A stretch of 64,000 bases of DNA from contig NZ_FOLY01000005.1 in the NCBI RefSeq assembly GCF_900112585.1, forward strand, positions 124,001 through 188,000. The letters run 5' to 3'. Below, piece by piece: positions 18,888 to 29,769 of this stretch (position 1 is the first letter of the stretch; each line of letters starts with the position of its first letter). The notes under the pieces were generated by a model that saw only the letters and a list, made by a program, of their open reading frames with translations, ran no database searches and was not told where the DNA came from. The DNA comes from Kushneria avicenniae. Lineage in GTDB: Bacteria; Pseudomonadota; Gammaproteobacteria; Pseudomonadales; Halomonadaceae. A program made the translations under genes and the position numbers.

Positions 18888-19916
18888 ATGAGCTTCGAGT
18901 CCGCCGTGTCCCTACTTGCCCGTCTCAATATCGACAAGTTCCTTCTCTATCTTGTCTGCACCGTCGTACTGGCCTCGCTACTGCCGATTTCAGGCCGCTA
19001 CGCCGAGTGGTTCTCCATTGCCACCACCATCGCCATCGGTCTGCTGTTTTTCCTGCATGGCGCGCGGCTGTCGCCCAGAACGGTCGTGCAGGGCATGACC
19101 CACTGGCGTCTGCATCTGGTGATCTTTCTGACCACCTTTGCGCTCTTTCCGCTGCTGGGACTGGCCATCGGGCTGCTGTCCCCGGCGTTGCTGTCCCCGG
19201 CGCTTTATACCGGTATCCTGTTTTTATGCGTGCTGCCCTCGACCGTGCAGTCCTCGATTGCCTTTACCTCGATCGGCGGCGGTAACGTGGCCGCGGCGAT
19301 CTGCTCGGCCACGGCGTCCAACATTCTGGGCATGTTCATCACGCCGATACTTCTGGGACTGGTGCTCAGCGTCAACGCCGATGCCGGTACCGGCCCGTCG
19401 CTGGGGGCGATCGGCAATATCCTCATGCAGCTGCTGGCGCCCTTTTTGCTGGGCCAGCTCCTGCAGCCCTGGATCGGGCAGTGGGTGCGCGAGCACAAGG
19501 CGCCGCTGGCGATCGTCGATCGCGGCTCGATTCTGATGGTGGTCTATCTGGCCTTCAGCGAAGCGATCGTCGGCGGGTTGTGGCAGCAGGTCGACGGGGT
19601 CAGCATCGCGACCATGATCGTGGTGGACTGCGTGCTGCTGGCGGTGGTACTGCTGATCACGCGCACCGTCAGCCGGCTGATGGGCTTTGCCCGAGAGGAT
19701 GAGGTCGCCATCGTCTTCTGCGGCTCCAAGAAGACGCTGGCCTCGGGCGTGCCGATGGCCAACGTGCTGTTTCCGGCCGCACAGGTCGGCAGTGCGCTGC
19801 TACCCTTGATGCTGTTTCACCAGATACAGCTGTTTGTGTGCGCCATGCTGGCGCGACGCTATGCCACGCGCCGTGCGGCGATCGCCGAGGCCCGAACGTC
19901 GTCTTCGAGTGCCTGA
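18888..19916 (+). CDS. Bile acid:sodium symporter family (SBF-like) membrane protein
   Basis: A protein of about 342 residues with roughly ten transmembrane helices, of the SBF-like (YfeH) branch. Helix-break motifs of the family are visible: FFLHGARL (about residue 52), LPSTVQSSIAFTS (about 110) and FCGSKKTLASGVPMA (about 273). It probably transports an organic anion with sodium, which suits a halophile; the substrate is not known. The start is uncertain because no clear Shine-Dalgarno precedes the ATG at 18888; an in-frame GTG at 18846 is an alternative. Confidence 0.88.
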   Translation: MSFESAVSLLARLNIDKFLLYLVCTVVLASLLPISGRYAEWFSIATTIAIGLLFFLHGARLSPRTVVQGMTHWRLHLVIFLTTFALFPLLGLAIGLLSPALLSPALYTGILFLCVLPSTVQSSIAFTSIGGGNVAAAICSATASNILGMFITPILLGLVLSVNADAGTGPSLGAIGNILMQLLAPFLLGQLLQPWIGQWVREHKAPLAIVDRGSILMVVYLAFSEAIVGGLWQQVDGVSIATMIVVDCVLLAVVLLITRTVSRLMGFAREDEVAIVFCGSKKTLASGVPMANVLFPAAQVGSALLPLMLFHQIQLFVCAMLARRYATRRAAIAEARTSSSSA

Positions 19917-19943
19917 ATGGCGCTCGCATGTGAGACTGTTTGA

Positions 19944-20735
<792 letters not shown>

Positions 20736-20764
20736 GCAAACCGCGATGACACCATGAACGCGAC

Positions 20765-20786
20765 GCGCCGGTCACTGGACCGGCGC
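20765..20786. terminator. Hairpin between convergent SDR and nhaC genes
   Basis: A perfect 9-bp inverted repeat (GCGCCGGTC / GACCGGCGC) with a 4-nt loop lies midway between two convergent stops. There is no T-tract, so it may act only as a weak or Rho-assisted terminator. Confidence 0.6.
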
Positions 20787-20816
20787 TGTCGTATCAGGGC
20801 TTGCCAGGTATGGGCA

Positions 20817-22379
20817 TCAGGCACGCCCGGTGCTCGATTCGTAGTGTTCATCAATGATCTGCCCGTCGGAGAGGGTAGGCAGCTCTCCCTCCCGGGCCGG
20901 CGCCTCGTCATCGCTCATGCGGGTCACCCGAAAGCCGATCAGGGCGTAGAGCGTGGCTATCCCCAGGTTGATCAGATTGAAAAAGGCAAACGGTGCGTAA
21001 CTCAGCGTGGCCACGCCGAGCGTTGCTGCCATGTAGGCGCCACAGCTGTTCCACGGGATCAGCGGTGAGGTGATCGTGCCGGAGTCTTCCAGCGCCCGCG
21101 ACAGATTGACCGGCTTGAGCCGGCGACGCTGAAATTCGGCCTTGTAGATGCGCCCGGGCAGTACCACCGAAAGATACTGATCGCCGGTGATGATGTTGGT
21201 GGCAAGTCCGGTCGCCAGCGTCGAGATGATTAATGATGAGGTGCTGCGCGCCACGCGCAAAAGGCCACTGACCGCCCGCTCCAGCAACCCCAGCCGCTCG
21301 ATGACGCCGCCAAAGGTCATCGCCGAGAGAATCAGCCAGACCGTGATCAGCATGCTGTCCATGCCGCCGTTGGTCAAAAGCGCATCGATCGCATCATTGC
21401 CGGTATGGGCGCTGTAGCCGTCGTAGAGCGCAATCCAGCTGCCTTTCAAAAGCGCCATGGCGTATCCCAGCGAGGGTGTGTCGGCAAGACCCACTATCGC
21501 CTCGCGCTGAAAGATCAGGGCAAACACCACCCCCAGCATGGCGCCGATGAAGATGGTGGGAAACGCCGGCATCTGCTTCCACGCCATCACCAGCAGTGCC
21601 AGCAGCGGCAGCAGCAACCAGCCGCTCAGGGTAAAGTGATCGCTCAGGGTCTGCTGAATATCGAGGATGCGCTCGGGCGTGGCTGCCTGTTCCGGCCCGC
21701 CCAGTCCCAGCGCCAGAAAGAGAATCAGCGCCAGAATGAGACTGGGCGTGGTGGTCCAGAGCATGTGGCGAATATGGGCAAAGAGCTCCGCCTCGGCCGA
21801 GGCGGGCGCAAGGTTGGTGGTGTCAGAGAGCGGCGACATCTTGTCACCGAAATAGCCGCCGGAAATGATGGCGCCGGCCGTGATGGCACTCGAAAGCCCG
21901 AGCCCGTTGGCAATGCCGATCAACCCGATGCCGATGGTGCCGGCTACCGTCCAGGAACTGCCCACCGAGACCGAGACCAGCGCGCACAGCAGGCAGGCGG
22001 TAGCGTAAAAGTAATGGGGCGATAAAATCTCGAGCCCGTAGTAGATCATCGTGGGCACCACGCCGCCCATCGTCCAGGTGCCGATCATGGCGCCCACCGA
22101 CAGCAGAATCAGAATTGCCCCCAGCGAGAGGTGAATGCCGCGGTTGATGCCTTCCTCGATGGCCTGCCACTGGTGACCGTTTTTCAGGCCCACCACGGCG
22201 GCCAGCATGGCGCCCAGGATCAGCGCGATCTGGGTCGGACCGCTGGAGGCGTCGGCGCCAAAGAGCGTCACGCTCAGGGCCAGCATGATGATCACGGCGA
22301 CGATGGGAAAAAGTGCATCCAGCATGCCGGGCGGACGAGGCGTCCCGGCAGGATGCGTGGGGGAGGGTGTAGAAGCCAT
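20817..22379 (-). CDS. nhaC: NhaC-type Na+/H+ antiporter
   Basis: A protein of about 520 residues with 11-12 transmembrane helices. NhaC family segments include ALVSVSVGSSWTVAGTIG (about residues 135-152), GGYFGDKMSPLSDTTNLA (about 174-191) and a C-terminal EDSGTITSPLIPWNSCGAY block. It expels sodium in exchange for protons, an expected need in a halophile. The ATG at 22379 is preferred, with GAAAGG upstream, over an upstream GTG. Confidence 0.93.
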   Translation of the reverse strand: MASTPSPTHPAGTPRPPGMLDALFPIVAVIIMLALSVTLFGADASSGPTQIALILGAMLAAVVGLKNGHQWQAIEEGINRGIHLSLGAILILLSVGAMIGTWTMGGVVPTMIYYGLEILSPHYFYATACLLCALVSVSVGSSWTVAGTIGIGLIGIANGLGLSSAITAGAIISGGYFGDKMSPLSDTTNLAPASAEAELFAHIRHMLWTTTPSLILALILFLALGLGGPEQAATPERILDIQQTLSDHFTLSGWLLLPLLALLVMAWKQMPAFPTIFIGAMLGVVFALIFQREAIVGLADTPSLGYAMALLKGSWIALYDGYSAHTGNDAIDALLTNGGMDSMLITVWLILSAMTFGGVIERLGLLERAVSGLLRVARSTSSLIISTLATGLATNIITGDQYLSVVLPGRIYKAEFQRRRLKPVNLSRALEDSGTITSPLIPWNSCGAYMAATLGVATLSYAPFAFFNLINLGIATLYALIGFRVTRMSDDEAPAREGELPTLSDGQIIDEHYESSTGRA

Positions 22380-22409
22380 TGCCTTTCTCGTTGCTGCCAG
22401 ACCAGAACA

Positions 22410-22437
22410 CGCCCCCACCGAAGCCTCGATGGGGGCG
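22410..22437 (-). other. Hairpin in the nhaC 5' region
   Basis: Perfect 8-bp arms CGCCCCCA / TGGGGGCG with a 12-nt loop lie 30 bp upstream of the nhaC start. It could be a leader structure or part of the pntB terminator; no T-tract follows. Confidence 0.4.
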
Positions 22438-22510
22438 CGATCACAATGGGCGCGGATTATTCCAGAATCGCGAGCGTTTGTCCGCGATCACGCCTCATTG
22501 ACCGGCCGCG

Positions 22511-22535
22511 TTGCCCCGACCGAGGGTCGGGGCAG
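22511..22535 (-). terminator. Hairpin after pntB
   Basis: A perfect 9-bp stem GCCCCGACC / GGTCGGGGC with a 3-nt loop lies just past the pntB stop on the minus strand. It lacks a poly-T tract. Confidence 0.55.
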
Positions 22536-22542
22536 CGTCACG

Positions 22543-23985
22543 CTAGTCCACCATCGGCAGCAGGGCCGTGAGGCTTTCACGGGCATCGCCGTAGAACATC
22601 CGGCTGTTCTCCTTGTAAAACAGCGGATTCTCGATGCCGGAATAGCCGGTGCCCTGACCGCGCTTGGAAATGAACACCTGCTTGGCTTCCCAGACCTTGA
22701 GTACCGGCATGCCGGCGATCGGGCTGTTGGGATCTTCCTGCGCGGCCGGATTGACGATGTCGTTGGAGCCGATGACGATCACCACGTCGGTCGAGGCGAA
22801 ATCGTCGTTGATCTCGTCCATCTCCAGCACGATGTCGTAGGGCACACGGGCTTCGGCCAGCAGTACGTTCATGTGGCCCGGCAGACGTCCGGCGACCGGG
22901 TGAATGGCAAAGCGCACCTCCTTGCCGGCCGCGCGCAGCTTGCGCACCAGATCGCTGACGGCGGTCTGCGCCTGAGCCACCGCCATGCCGTAGCCCGGCA
23001 CGATGATGACGCTGTCGGCATCATTCAGAGCACTTGCCACCCCATTGGCATCGATGGCGATCTGCTCGCCTTCGATCTCCGCCGCCGGGCCCTGGGTGCC
23101 GCCAAAGCCACCAAGGATGACGTTGACGAAGTTGCGGTTCATCGCCTTGCACATGATGTAGGAGAGAATCGCCCCCGAGGAGCCCACCAGCGCGCCGGTC
23201 ACGATCAAAAGATCATTGGAGAGCGTGAAGCCGATGGCCGCCGCCGCCCAGCCGGAGTAGCTGTTGAGCATCGAGACCACGACCGGCATGTCGGCACCGC
23301 CAATGCCCATGATCAGGTGATAGCCGATGAAAAACGCCAGGGCGGCCAGCACCAGCAGCGTCCAGAAGCCGGCGCCGTTGAGATAGAGGATGGCCAGCAG
23401 CAGAGAAAGCACGGCAGCGCCGGCGTTGAGCCAATGGCCACCGGGGAACTGACGCGGTTTGCCATCCACCTTGCCGGCCAGCTTGCCAAAGGCGATCACC
23501 GAACCGGTAAACGTCACCGCACCGATGAAGATGCCCAGCACCACCTCGACCTGCAGAAACGCCAGCTCATCCGGCGCCTTGTGCGCCACCAGGGCGGCAA
23601 ACGCCGAGAAGTCCTGCATGACGCCATCGGCGGCGCGGGCGGCCAGCACCCGGCGACGCTCCAGATCGGCACTCCAGGCCACAAAGACGGCCGCCAGACC
23701 CACGAAGCTGTGCAGCGCCGCTACCAGCTGAGGCATTTCGGTCATCTCGACTCGACGTGCCAGGCGGGCGCCGATCACCGCGCCGATGATGATCATCGGA
23801 ATCATCAGCCAGTAGCCGCCGATACCGGGGCCGAAGGCGGTGAAAAAGACGGCCACGGCCATGCCGATAATGCCGTACCAGACAGCGCGCTTGGCCTTTT
23901 CCTGATTGCTCAGACCGCCCAGTGACAGGATAAAAAGAACACTTGCCGCGATCGCCGCGGCCGCTACGAATCCTTGACTCAACAT
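22543..23985 (-). CDS. pntB: PntB, NAD(P) transhydrogenase beta subunit
   Basis: A 480-residue inner-membrane protein. About nine transmembrane helices span the first 280 residues (proton channel domain dII), followed by the NADP-binding domain dIII with [12 protein letters not shown], a Rossmann-like segment near residue 315, and [12 protein letters not shown] near 415. With PntA it uses the proton gradient to reduce NADP+ with NADH. It is downstream of pntA with a 16-bp gap, forming a two-gene operon. Confidence 0.97.
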   Translation of the reverse strand: MLSQGFVAAAAIAASVLFILSLGGLSNQEKAKRAVWYGIIGMAVAVFFTAFGPGIGGYWLMIPMIIIGAVIGARLARRVEMTEMPQLVAALHSFVGLAAVFVAWSADLERRRVLAARAADGVMQDFSAFAALVAHKAPDELAFLQVEVVLGIFIGAVTFTGSVIAFGKLAGKVDGKPRQFPGGHWLNAGAAVLSLLLAILYLNGAGFWTLLVLAALAFFIGYHLIMGIGGADMPVVVSMLNSYSGWAAAAIGFTLSNDLLIVTGALVGSSGAILSYIMCKAMNRNFVNVILGGFGGTQGPAAEIEGEQIAIDANGVASALNDADSVIIVPGYGMAVAQAQTAVSDLVRKLRAAGKEVRFAIHPVAGRLPGHMNVLLAEARVPYDIVLEMDEINDDFASTDVVIVIGSNDIVNPAAQEDPNSPIAGMPVLKVWEAKQVFISKRGQGTGYSGIENPLFYKENSRMFYGDARESLTALLPMVD

Positions 23986-24001
23986 GTTGTTTTCCGGCCG
24001 C

Positions 24002-25573
24002 TCAGGATTTTTGGAACATGGCGAGCATCCGGCGTGTCACCAGGAAGCCACCCACGATATTGATGGTCGCGATCAGCACCGAAATCGCTGCCAGAATGCT
24101 GACGATCACGCTGCCGGAACCGATCTGCAGCACCGCCCCCAGCACGATGATGCCGGAGATCGCATTGGTGACCGCCATCAGCGGCGTATGCAGCGAGTGA
24201 CTGACCTTCCAGATCACCTGGAAGCCGATGAAGCAGGCCAGCACGAAGACGATGAAATGCTGCATGAACGACGCTGGTGCGACCTCACCGAGCAGCAGCA
24301 TCAATGCACCGCCGATGGCCAGCATGCCCACCTGGCGTTTGGTCTGCGACTTGAACGTGGCGGCATCAGACGCGCGCTTTTCTTCTGCGGTGGGCTCCTT
24401 CTCCTTCGGTTTGGGGCTGGATGCCCCGATCGCCTTCACCTTCGGCGGCGGTGGCGGGAAGGTGATCTCGCCCTGATGGGTGACGGTCGCACCGCGAATC
24501 ACGTCATCGTCCATGTTGTGATTGATCACGCCATCCTTCTCCGGCGTCAGATCGGTCAGCATGTGGCGAATGTTGGTGGCGTACAAAAGCGAGGACTGGG
24601 TCGCCATGCGCGAGGGATAGTCGGTATAGCCAACCACGATCACGCCGTTATCACTCACCACGCGCTCGTCGGCGCGGGTCAGATCGCAGTTGCCGCCCTT
24701 CTCGGCGGCGAGATCGATGACCACCGAGCCGGGCTTCATCAACGCGACCATGTCCTCGAGCCACAGCTTCGGCGCGGGCCTGCCGGGAATCAGCGCGGTG
24801 GTAATGACGATGTCGACGTCCGCGGCCTGCTCGCGGAAGCACTCGAGCTGCTTTTCACGGAACTCGGGGCTCGAGGGTGCGGCGTAGCCACCGCTTTCCG
24901 AGCCGTCCTGGTCGTTGTCGAAATCGAGAAACAGGAATTCGGCCCCCATCGACTCGATCTGCTCGGAGACTTCCGGGCGCACGTCAAAGGCGCGCACCAC
25001 AGCACCCAGGCTCGTGGCGGTGCCGATGGCGGCAAGGCCTGCCACGCCGGCGCCGATGACCAGCACCTTGGCCGGTGGCACCTTGCCTGCGGCGGTGACC
25101 TGACCGGTAAAGAAGCGGCCAAAGTTGTTGCCTGCCTCGATCACCGCACGGTAGCCGGCGATATTGGCCATGGAGGAGAGCGCATCCATCTTCTGCGCCC
25201 GCGAGATGCGCGGCACCATGTCCATGGCAATGACGGTGGCCCCCGTCGCCTGACACTTTTTCAGCATGGCCTCGTTCTGGGCGGGCCAGAAAAACGAGAT
25301 CAGGGTCTGGCCCTTGTGCAGGCGCTCGGCCTCCGACTCGGAAGGCTCGCGTACCTTGATGACCACCTCGGCATCGCGCCAGAGCGTGGCGGCATCATCC
25401 ACCACGCTGACGCCGGCCTCGCGATAGGCCTCATCGGCAAAGCCGGCACCGATGCCCGCGCCGGTTTCCACCAGGCACTCATGTCCCAGCTTCTGCAGCT
25501 GCTTCGCGCTCTCCGGGGTCAGCGCGACCCGCGCCTCGCCCCGAGCGCTTTCCTTTGGTGCGCCTATCTTCAC
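24002..25573 (-). CDS. pntA: PntA, NAD(P) transhydrogenase alpha subunit (full-length)
   Basis: A 523-residue protein of the unsplit, E. coli-like form. It has an NAD(H)-binding domain dI with VKIGAPKES at the start, [20 protein letters not shown] near 128-146, [13 protein letters not shown] near 172 and the mobile loop near [14 protein letters not shown], then four C-terminal membrane helices. The start is a GTG at 25573 with GGGGAGAA upstream; a longer frame to 25606 is unlikely because VKIGAPKES is the family N-terminus. It is followed immediately by pntB. Confidence 0.96.
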   Translation of the reverse strand: MKIGAPKESARGEARVALTPESAKQLQKLGHECLVETGAGIGAGFADEAYREAGVSVVDDAATLWRDAEVVIKVREPSESEAERLHKGQTLISFFWPAQNEAMLKKCQATGATVIAMDMVPRISRAQKMDALSSMANIAGYRAVIEAGNNFGRFFTGQVTAAGKVPPAKVLVIGAGVAGLAAIGTATSLGAVVRAFDVRPEVSEQIESMGAEFLFLDFDNDQDGSESGGYAAPSSPEFREKQLECFREQAADVDIVITTALIPGRPAPKLWLEDMVALMKPGSVVIDLAAEKGGNCDLTRADERVVSDNGVIVVGYTDYPSRMATQSSLLYATNIRHMLTDLTPEKDGVINHNMDDDVIRGATVTHQGEITFPPPPPKVKAIGASSPKPKEKEPTAEEKRASDAATFKSQTKRQVGMLAIGGALMLLLGEVAPASFMQHFIVFVLACFIGFQVIWKVSHSLHTPLMAVTNAISGIIVLGAVLQIGSGSVIVSILAAISVLIATINIVGGFLVTRRMLAMFQKS

Positions 25574-26022
25574 TCGTGTTCTCCCCTGATGATGACGCCG
25601 GGCCACGCACTTTCATTATCGGCGTTGATAAAGGGCCCGCCTGTCGTGACAGCAGATCGCGTGACAGCGACCGCCCCCCTGCTCAAACCGATTAGGCTCG
25701 CATGGCAATTACCAAAAAGCCGTTCGACCTTTGGTTAATAAACGAAGGGCGAGTCGTCGAGTGAACAATCGACGTCGTTTCCACGGCAGGAATGACGCGT
25801 TGACGGCACAGAGGACCGGGTCGGGGCGGCATCTGTCACGTGCAAAGGGCAGAACGGCACAGGTAGGGCTGCTGAATAAAAAGACTGCTGAATGGACAGG
25901 GCGGCGTCATGGACAGGACGGCGGCAGGGAGAAGATGGCGATAACGAAAGGACGTTGGAAAGCGGGCGTCCCGCCCGGACATCAATATCCGGACGGGCGG
26001 TGCAGAGATACAGGCGGCGTGT
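25574..26022. other. Gene-free region between pntA and speA
   Basis: About 450 bp without a convincing gene. It should contain the pntAB promoter on the minus strand; an AT-richer stretch around 25685-25745 is the likeliest place. Near 25971-26000 an imperfect inverted repeat (CCGCCCG / CGGGCGG) may end speA transcription. Short direct repeats (CTGCTGAAT twice, near 25869 and 25885) are present. Reading frames crossing the region look random. Confidence 0.5.
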
Positions 26023-27960
26023 CTATTCCAGGTAGGTGTAGCCCTCAAGGCCGGCTTCAAGCTCTTCGAGAAACATTTCGCGCTCGCGGCCCGAGATATC
26101 GCTGCGCAGCAGCTGGCGCTGGAAGCGACTGCGCAGGCGATCCGGATCGAAGTTCACGTAGCGCAGCACGTTGGCGACGCTATCACCGACGATGGGCGTG
26201 CCCAGCTGCCACTCGCCATTGTCGTTCAGGCTGACGTCGATGGAGTCGGTATCGCCGAACAGGTTGTGCAGATCGCCCAGAATCTCCTGATAGGCGCCGA
26301 CCAGAAACAGCCCCAGCAGGCGCTCCTCGCCGGCCTTCCACTCCGGTAGCGGCAGGGTGCTCTCCACGCCCTGGCCGTCGACGTAGCGTTCGATGCGCCC
26401 GTCGCTGTCGCAGGTGATGTCCTGAATCACACCACGGCGGGTCGGCGGCTGATCCAGATTGGACAGCGGCAGCACCGGGAAGATCTGATCGATGCCCCAG
26501 ACGTCGGGCAGGGACTGGAACAGCGAGAAGTTGACGAACAGCTTGTCGGCCAGCTTTTCATCAAGTTCGTCGAGAATCTCGCGATGGGCCCGGTTGCGAC
26601 CGTCGAGTCGGACGCGCAGACGCTTGCAGGCGGCGGTGAAGATCGCCTCGGCCTCGGCGCGAATCGCCAGGCTGGCGCTGCCCAGCACGAAGCGATCCTG
26701 AACGTCGACCATGGCCTGATACAGATCGTGGTAGTACTCGACCAGCAGACGCGGCTCGGCCGGTTCGGCCAGCCAGTCCCAGGTCTGCCACAGCACGTCA
26801 AGATGGGTGTCGCCGTCGTGATGGCCGCGCTCGGGCAGACTGACCTCGTGGCGCTCCTCATCGATCACGTTGGTGATCAGCACCGCATGGTGGGCGGTCA
26901 GCGCCCGGCCTGACTCGGAAATGATGTCCGGATGTGGCAGGTCCATGCTCTGGCACAGCTGCGAGAAGGCGCCGACCACGTTGTTGGCGTATTCGGCCAT
27001 GGAGTAGTTGGTCGAGCAGTAGCTGCGCGAGCGGGTGCCTTCATAGTCCACGCCCAGGCCGCCACCGACATCCACCACGGCGACCGGGGCGCCGACGTCG
27101 CGCAGGCTCTTGTAGAACTGGGTGCATTCGCGCAGGCCGCGCTGGATGTCACGAATGTTGGCGATCTGCGAGCCGAGATGGAAATGCACCAGCTGCAGGG
27201 AGTCCAGCCGGCCACGCGCGCGCAGATGATCGACCACGTGCTGAATCTGGCGAGCGGTCAGACCGAACTTGGACTTGTCGCCGCCGGTGCTCTCCCAGTT
27301 GCCCTTGCCGACCGAGGAGAGTCGCGCGCGAACGCCGATACGCGGCATGACGCCAAGGCGTTCGGCCTCCTCCATGATCAGCTCCAGCTCGGCCTGCTTT
27401 TCCACCACCAGAAAGACGCGGTGGCCGAGTTTTTCGCCCATCAGCGCCAGGCGTACGTATTCGCGGTCCTTGTAGCCGTTGCAGACGATCGTCGAGGTAG
27501 TCTCCGAAGAGAGCGCCAGTACGGCAAGCAGCTCCGGCTTGCTGCCGGCTTCCAGCCCCACCCGGCCACGGCCGCGTTCGGGCGTGGCCAGAAGCTCTTC
27601 CACCACGCGGCGCTGCTGGTTGACCTTGATCGGATAGACCGCCGTATAGCGGCCCTCGTACTCGAGCTCGTCGATGGCCATGTCAAAGGCCTGACACAGC
27701 TGCTCGACCCGGTCATGAAGAATATCGGTAAAGCGCACCAGCGTCGGCAGACGCAGTCCGGCCTCCTGCAGCTTCTGCACCAGCCCCTTCAGGGGCAGGG
27801 AGGGGCTTTGCTGGCTGTCGGCGTCGCCAAACGGGCGCACCACGGCCAGACCGTCTTCGCTGACATCAAAGTAGCCGCTCCCCCACTGATCGATATTATA
27901 GGTGCGGCGGGCTTCGGACTGGGCGTGAGTATGGGCGGTGACGGGTGACGCGTTGGACAT
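26023..27960 (-). CDS. speA: SpeA, biosynthetic arginine decarboxylase
   Basis: A 645-residue fold-III (alanine-racemase-like) PLP decarboxylase. The PLP lysine lies in YPIKVNQQ (about residue 112). Other family blocks are LEAGSKPELL, SKFGL, LHFHLGSQ-like VHFHLGSQIANIRD and DVGGGLGVDYEG. It converts arginine to agmatine, the first step of the agmatine route to putrescine. The ATG at 27960 is chosen for a GGAGCC element; ATG 27996 is possible. It stands alone. Confidence 0.96.
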   Translation of the reverse strand: MSNASPVTAHTHAQSEARRTYNIDQWGSGYFDVSEDGLAVVRPFGDADSQQSPSLPLKGLVQKLQEAGLRLPTLVRFTDILHDRVEQLCQAFDMAIDELEYEGRYTAVYPIKVNQQRRVVEELLATPERGRGRVGLEAGSKPELLAVLALSSETTSTIVCNGYKDREYVRLALMGEKLGHRVFLVVEKQAELELIMEEAERLGVMPRIGVRARLSSVGKGNWESTGGDKSKFGLTARQIQHVVDHLRARGRLDSLQLVHFHLGSQIANIRDIQRGLRECTQFYKSLRDVGAPVAVVDVGGGLGVDYEGTRSRSYCSTNYSMAEYANNVVGAFSQLCQSMDLPHPDIISESGRALTAHHAVLITNVIDEERHEVSLPERGHHDGDTHLDVLWQTWDWLAEPAEPRLLVEYYHDLYQAMVDVQDRFVLGSASLAIRAEAEAIFTAACKRLRVRLDGRNRAHREILDELDEKLADKLFVNFSLFQSLPDVWGIDQIFPVLPLSNLDQPPTRRGVIQDITCDSDGRIERYVDGQGVESTLPLPEWKAGEERLLGLFLVGAYQEILGDLHNLFGDTDSIDVSLNDNGEWQLGTPIVGDSVANVLRYVNFDPDRLRSRFQRQLLRSDISGREREMFLEELEAGLEGYTYLE

Positions 27961-28151
27961 GGGCAGGCTCCGGTCAGCAGTGGCCGCAAACGACATCCTG
28001 TGGGTCAGACAGGGTAGTCATACGGGACAGGGGCAGCCAGTGCTGCCCGGCGCGCATTCTAACGCCTTTGTCCTGCCAGGGGCAGATGGGCGGGGTAGAG
28101 GATATCAGTATGCTCTGACGGATATCGGGCGTATCCGGCCGGGGATGAAGA

Positions 28152-28175
28152 CGATACCGGCGGGTGCCGGTATCG
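28152..28175 (-). terminator. Hairpin after thrB
   Basis: A perfect 10-bp stem CGATACCGGC / GCCGGTATCG with a GGGT loop lies 12 bp beyond the thrB stop on the minus strand. The following sequence is not T-rich, so termination strength is uncertain. Confidence 0.55.
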
Positions 28176-28186
28176 CAGGGCCGGAC

Positions 28187-29131
28187 TCAGGGCAGCGCGG
28201 CCGGGGGATGGTCGATGCGCGCCTTCAGAATCTGTCGATACTGGGCCGGGTCCTTGGGCGTCAGGGCATGAGCGGGCGGATCGACATAAACCACCAGCAG
28301 CCGGGAGAGCCAGTAGCGCAGGGCGGTCAGTGCCAGCATGGCAGGCCAGACCCGGCGCTCCTGATCGGTGAAGAGGCGCTCGCGGGCGTAGGCCTCGATA
28401 ATGGCGTCGTAGCGCGCCTTGATCAGCAGGCCCTGCTCGTCGCTGCACCAGTCGTTGATCACGATGGCCAGATCAAACAGCAGATCGCCGGTGCAGCCGT
28501 TGTAGAAATCGATCACGCCGCCGAGCTGATCGCCTTCGTAAAGGGTGTTGTCACGAAAGAGGTCGCCATGCAGGGCGCCCTGGGGCAGTACGACGTCCCG
28601 CAGGCGGCAGTCGAGCGTGTCGATGCTGTCACGGATCAGGCGCTGGTCATCGCTGCCCAGATAGCTCATGACCCGGGAGTGAACGGCGTGTATCCAGCGC
28701 AGATCGCGCGGATTGGGGCGGCTGCCCTGAAACCCCTGAGAGATATGGTGCATCCGGCCCAGCACGTCACCGATGGCACGGCACTGGGCGATGCTCGGCG
28801 CTTCCGGGTGGCTGCCGGGCATGCGGGGGAACAGCAGCGCCGGGCGACCGGCCAGCTGCTGAAGGGCCACGCCGCGCTGGTCAAACAGCGGTCCCGGCAC
28901 CGGCAGCTGATGCTGATCCAGCCAGGCCAGAAGATCGACGAAAAAGGGCAGCTCTTCCTGCTCACCCTGTTCAAACAGGGTGAGTATCAGCGCCTGCCGA
29001 TCGGTCGTGACGAGAAAGGTGCTGTTTTCGGTGCCGCCCGCCACGCCCTCGAGCGTCTGCAGGGTGCCGACATCGTAACCTTCCAGAAAATGAGCGACCT
29101 GTTCATCGCTCAAGGGAGTAAAAACCGCCAT
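28187..29131 (-). CDS. thrB: ThrB, homoserine kinase (APH-fold type)
   Basis: A 314-residue protein of the aminoglycoside-phosphotransferase-like homoserine kinase family used by pseudomonads, not the GHMP-type ThrB of E. coli. The N-terminus MAVFTPLSDEQVAHFLEGYDVG is characteristic, the catalytic loop is LHGDLFRDN (about residues 189-197) and the metal motif is VIDFYNGC (about 208-215). It phosphorylates homoserine for threonine synthesis. GGAGC lies immediately before the ATG. It sits beside DUF2782 and polA, an arrangement known from pseudomonads. Confidence 0.93.
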   Translation of the reverse strand: MAVFTPLSDEQVAHFLEGYDVGTLQTLEGVAGGTENSTFLVTTDRQALILTLFEQGEQEELPFFVDLLAWLDQHQLPVPGPLFDQRGVALQQLAGRPALLFPRMPGSHPEAPSIAQCRAIGDVLGRMHHISQGFQGSRPNPRDLRWIHAVHSRVMSYLGSDDQRLIRDSIDTLDCRLRDVVLPQGALHGDLFRDNTLYEGDQLGGVIDFYNGCTGDLLFDLAIVINDWCSDEQGLLIKARYDAIIEAYARERLFTDQERRVWPAMLALTALRYWLSRLLVVYVDPPAHALTPKDPAQYRQILKARIDHPPAALP

Positions 29132-29321
29132 GTTGCTCCTGGCGCGCTGTGGAGGCGCTCACCGTGCTGGGTAACAAACGCCGCGTCCCGGCGTCGGGAC
29201 GGCGACCATGAGATGTCCAGGGTTCGATCGCGGATCGTCCCGCGCCCTGGCAGACATCGCGCAGCGCGGAAGTCTATCACCGAAATGCCATATTCTGCCT
29301 GCAATGGTGACAGGCGTTTCT

Positions 29322-29606
29322 TCAGGTCGACTCCCGGGTCCATGCCGGCGGCACGATCTCGGTATCCGCGCTCTGGCGGCGGAAGTTGCCGTCGCCGTCA
29401 CCGTCCAGCAGCACCCGGCGCTGGCCGTTGTCGATGATTTCGATGGCATAAAGCCTGCCGTCAACGCGATATTCTCGTACGGTGCGCTCGCCGTCCTGTC
29501 GGGTCGTGATCTCGCCCTGCGAGGCGGCCAGCGCCGCGGTAGACATGACACCTGGCGCCAGCAGTGCGATCAGCACCAGGGCCGGCAGCATTCGTCCAGT
29601 CACCAT
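29322..29606 (-). CDS. DUF2782 family exported protein
   Basis: A 94-residue protein with a signal peptide (residues 1-26, cleavage after ALA) and a short mature domain containing YRVDGRLYAIEI and GDGDGNF, typical of DUF2782. The function is unknown and a periplasmic location is likely. The ATG at 29606 has a strong GGAGGT; a longer frame reaching 29708 is rejected. It is divergent from polA and upstream of thrB, the usual placement. Confidence 0.88.
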   Translation of the reverse strand: MVTGRMLPALVLIALLAPGVMSTAALAASQGEITTRQDGERTVREYRVDGRLYAIEIIDNGQRRVLLDGDGDGNFRRQSADTEIVPPAWTREST

Positions 29607-29769
29607 GATGACCTCCAGTAAGGGGTGTCCTGAGTGTTGCATAGTGTAAAGCCCACGAGGGCAAATAGCAGCCTTCCGACGTTGCGGTCGGGACGATGCT
29701 GTCAACACTGACGGCGCCGCAAGGCTTGCGTATCATGAGGCCATATTCGAGTCATTTGCTGGAGCTTCC

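Noticed and set aside
22207-23925. 572-codon plus-strand frame opposite nhaC and pntB
   Set aside because: Antisense shadow of two well-supported genes; histidine- and arginine-rich composition with no domain.
23984-25738. 584-codon plus-strand frame opposite pntA
   Set aside because: Antisense shadow of pntA; it runs through the pntA start and a non-coding region.
25731-26234. 167-codon plus-strand frame between pntA and speA
   Set aside because: Arg/Gly-rich random-looking protein that runs into the antisense of speA; no ribosome-binding site.
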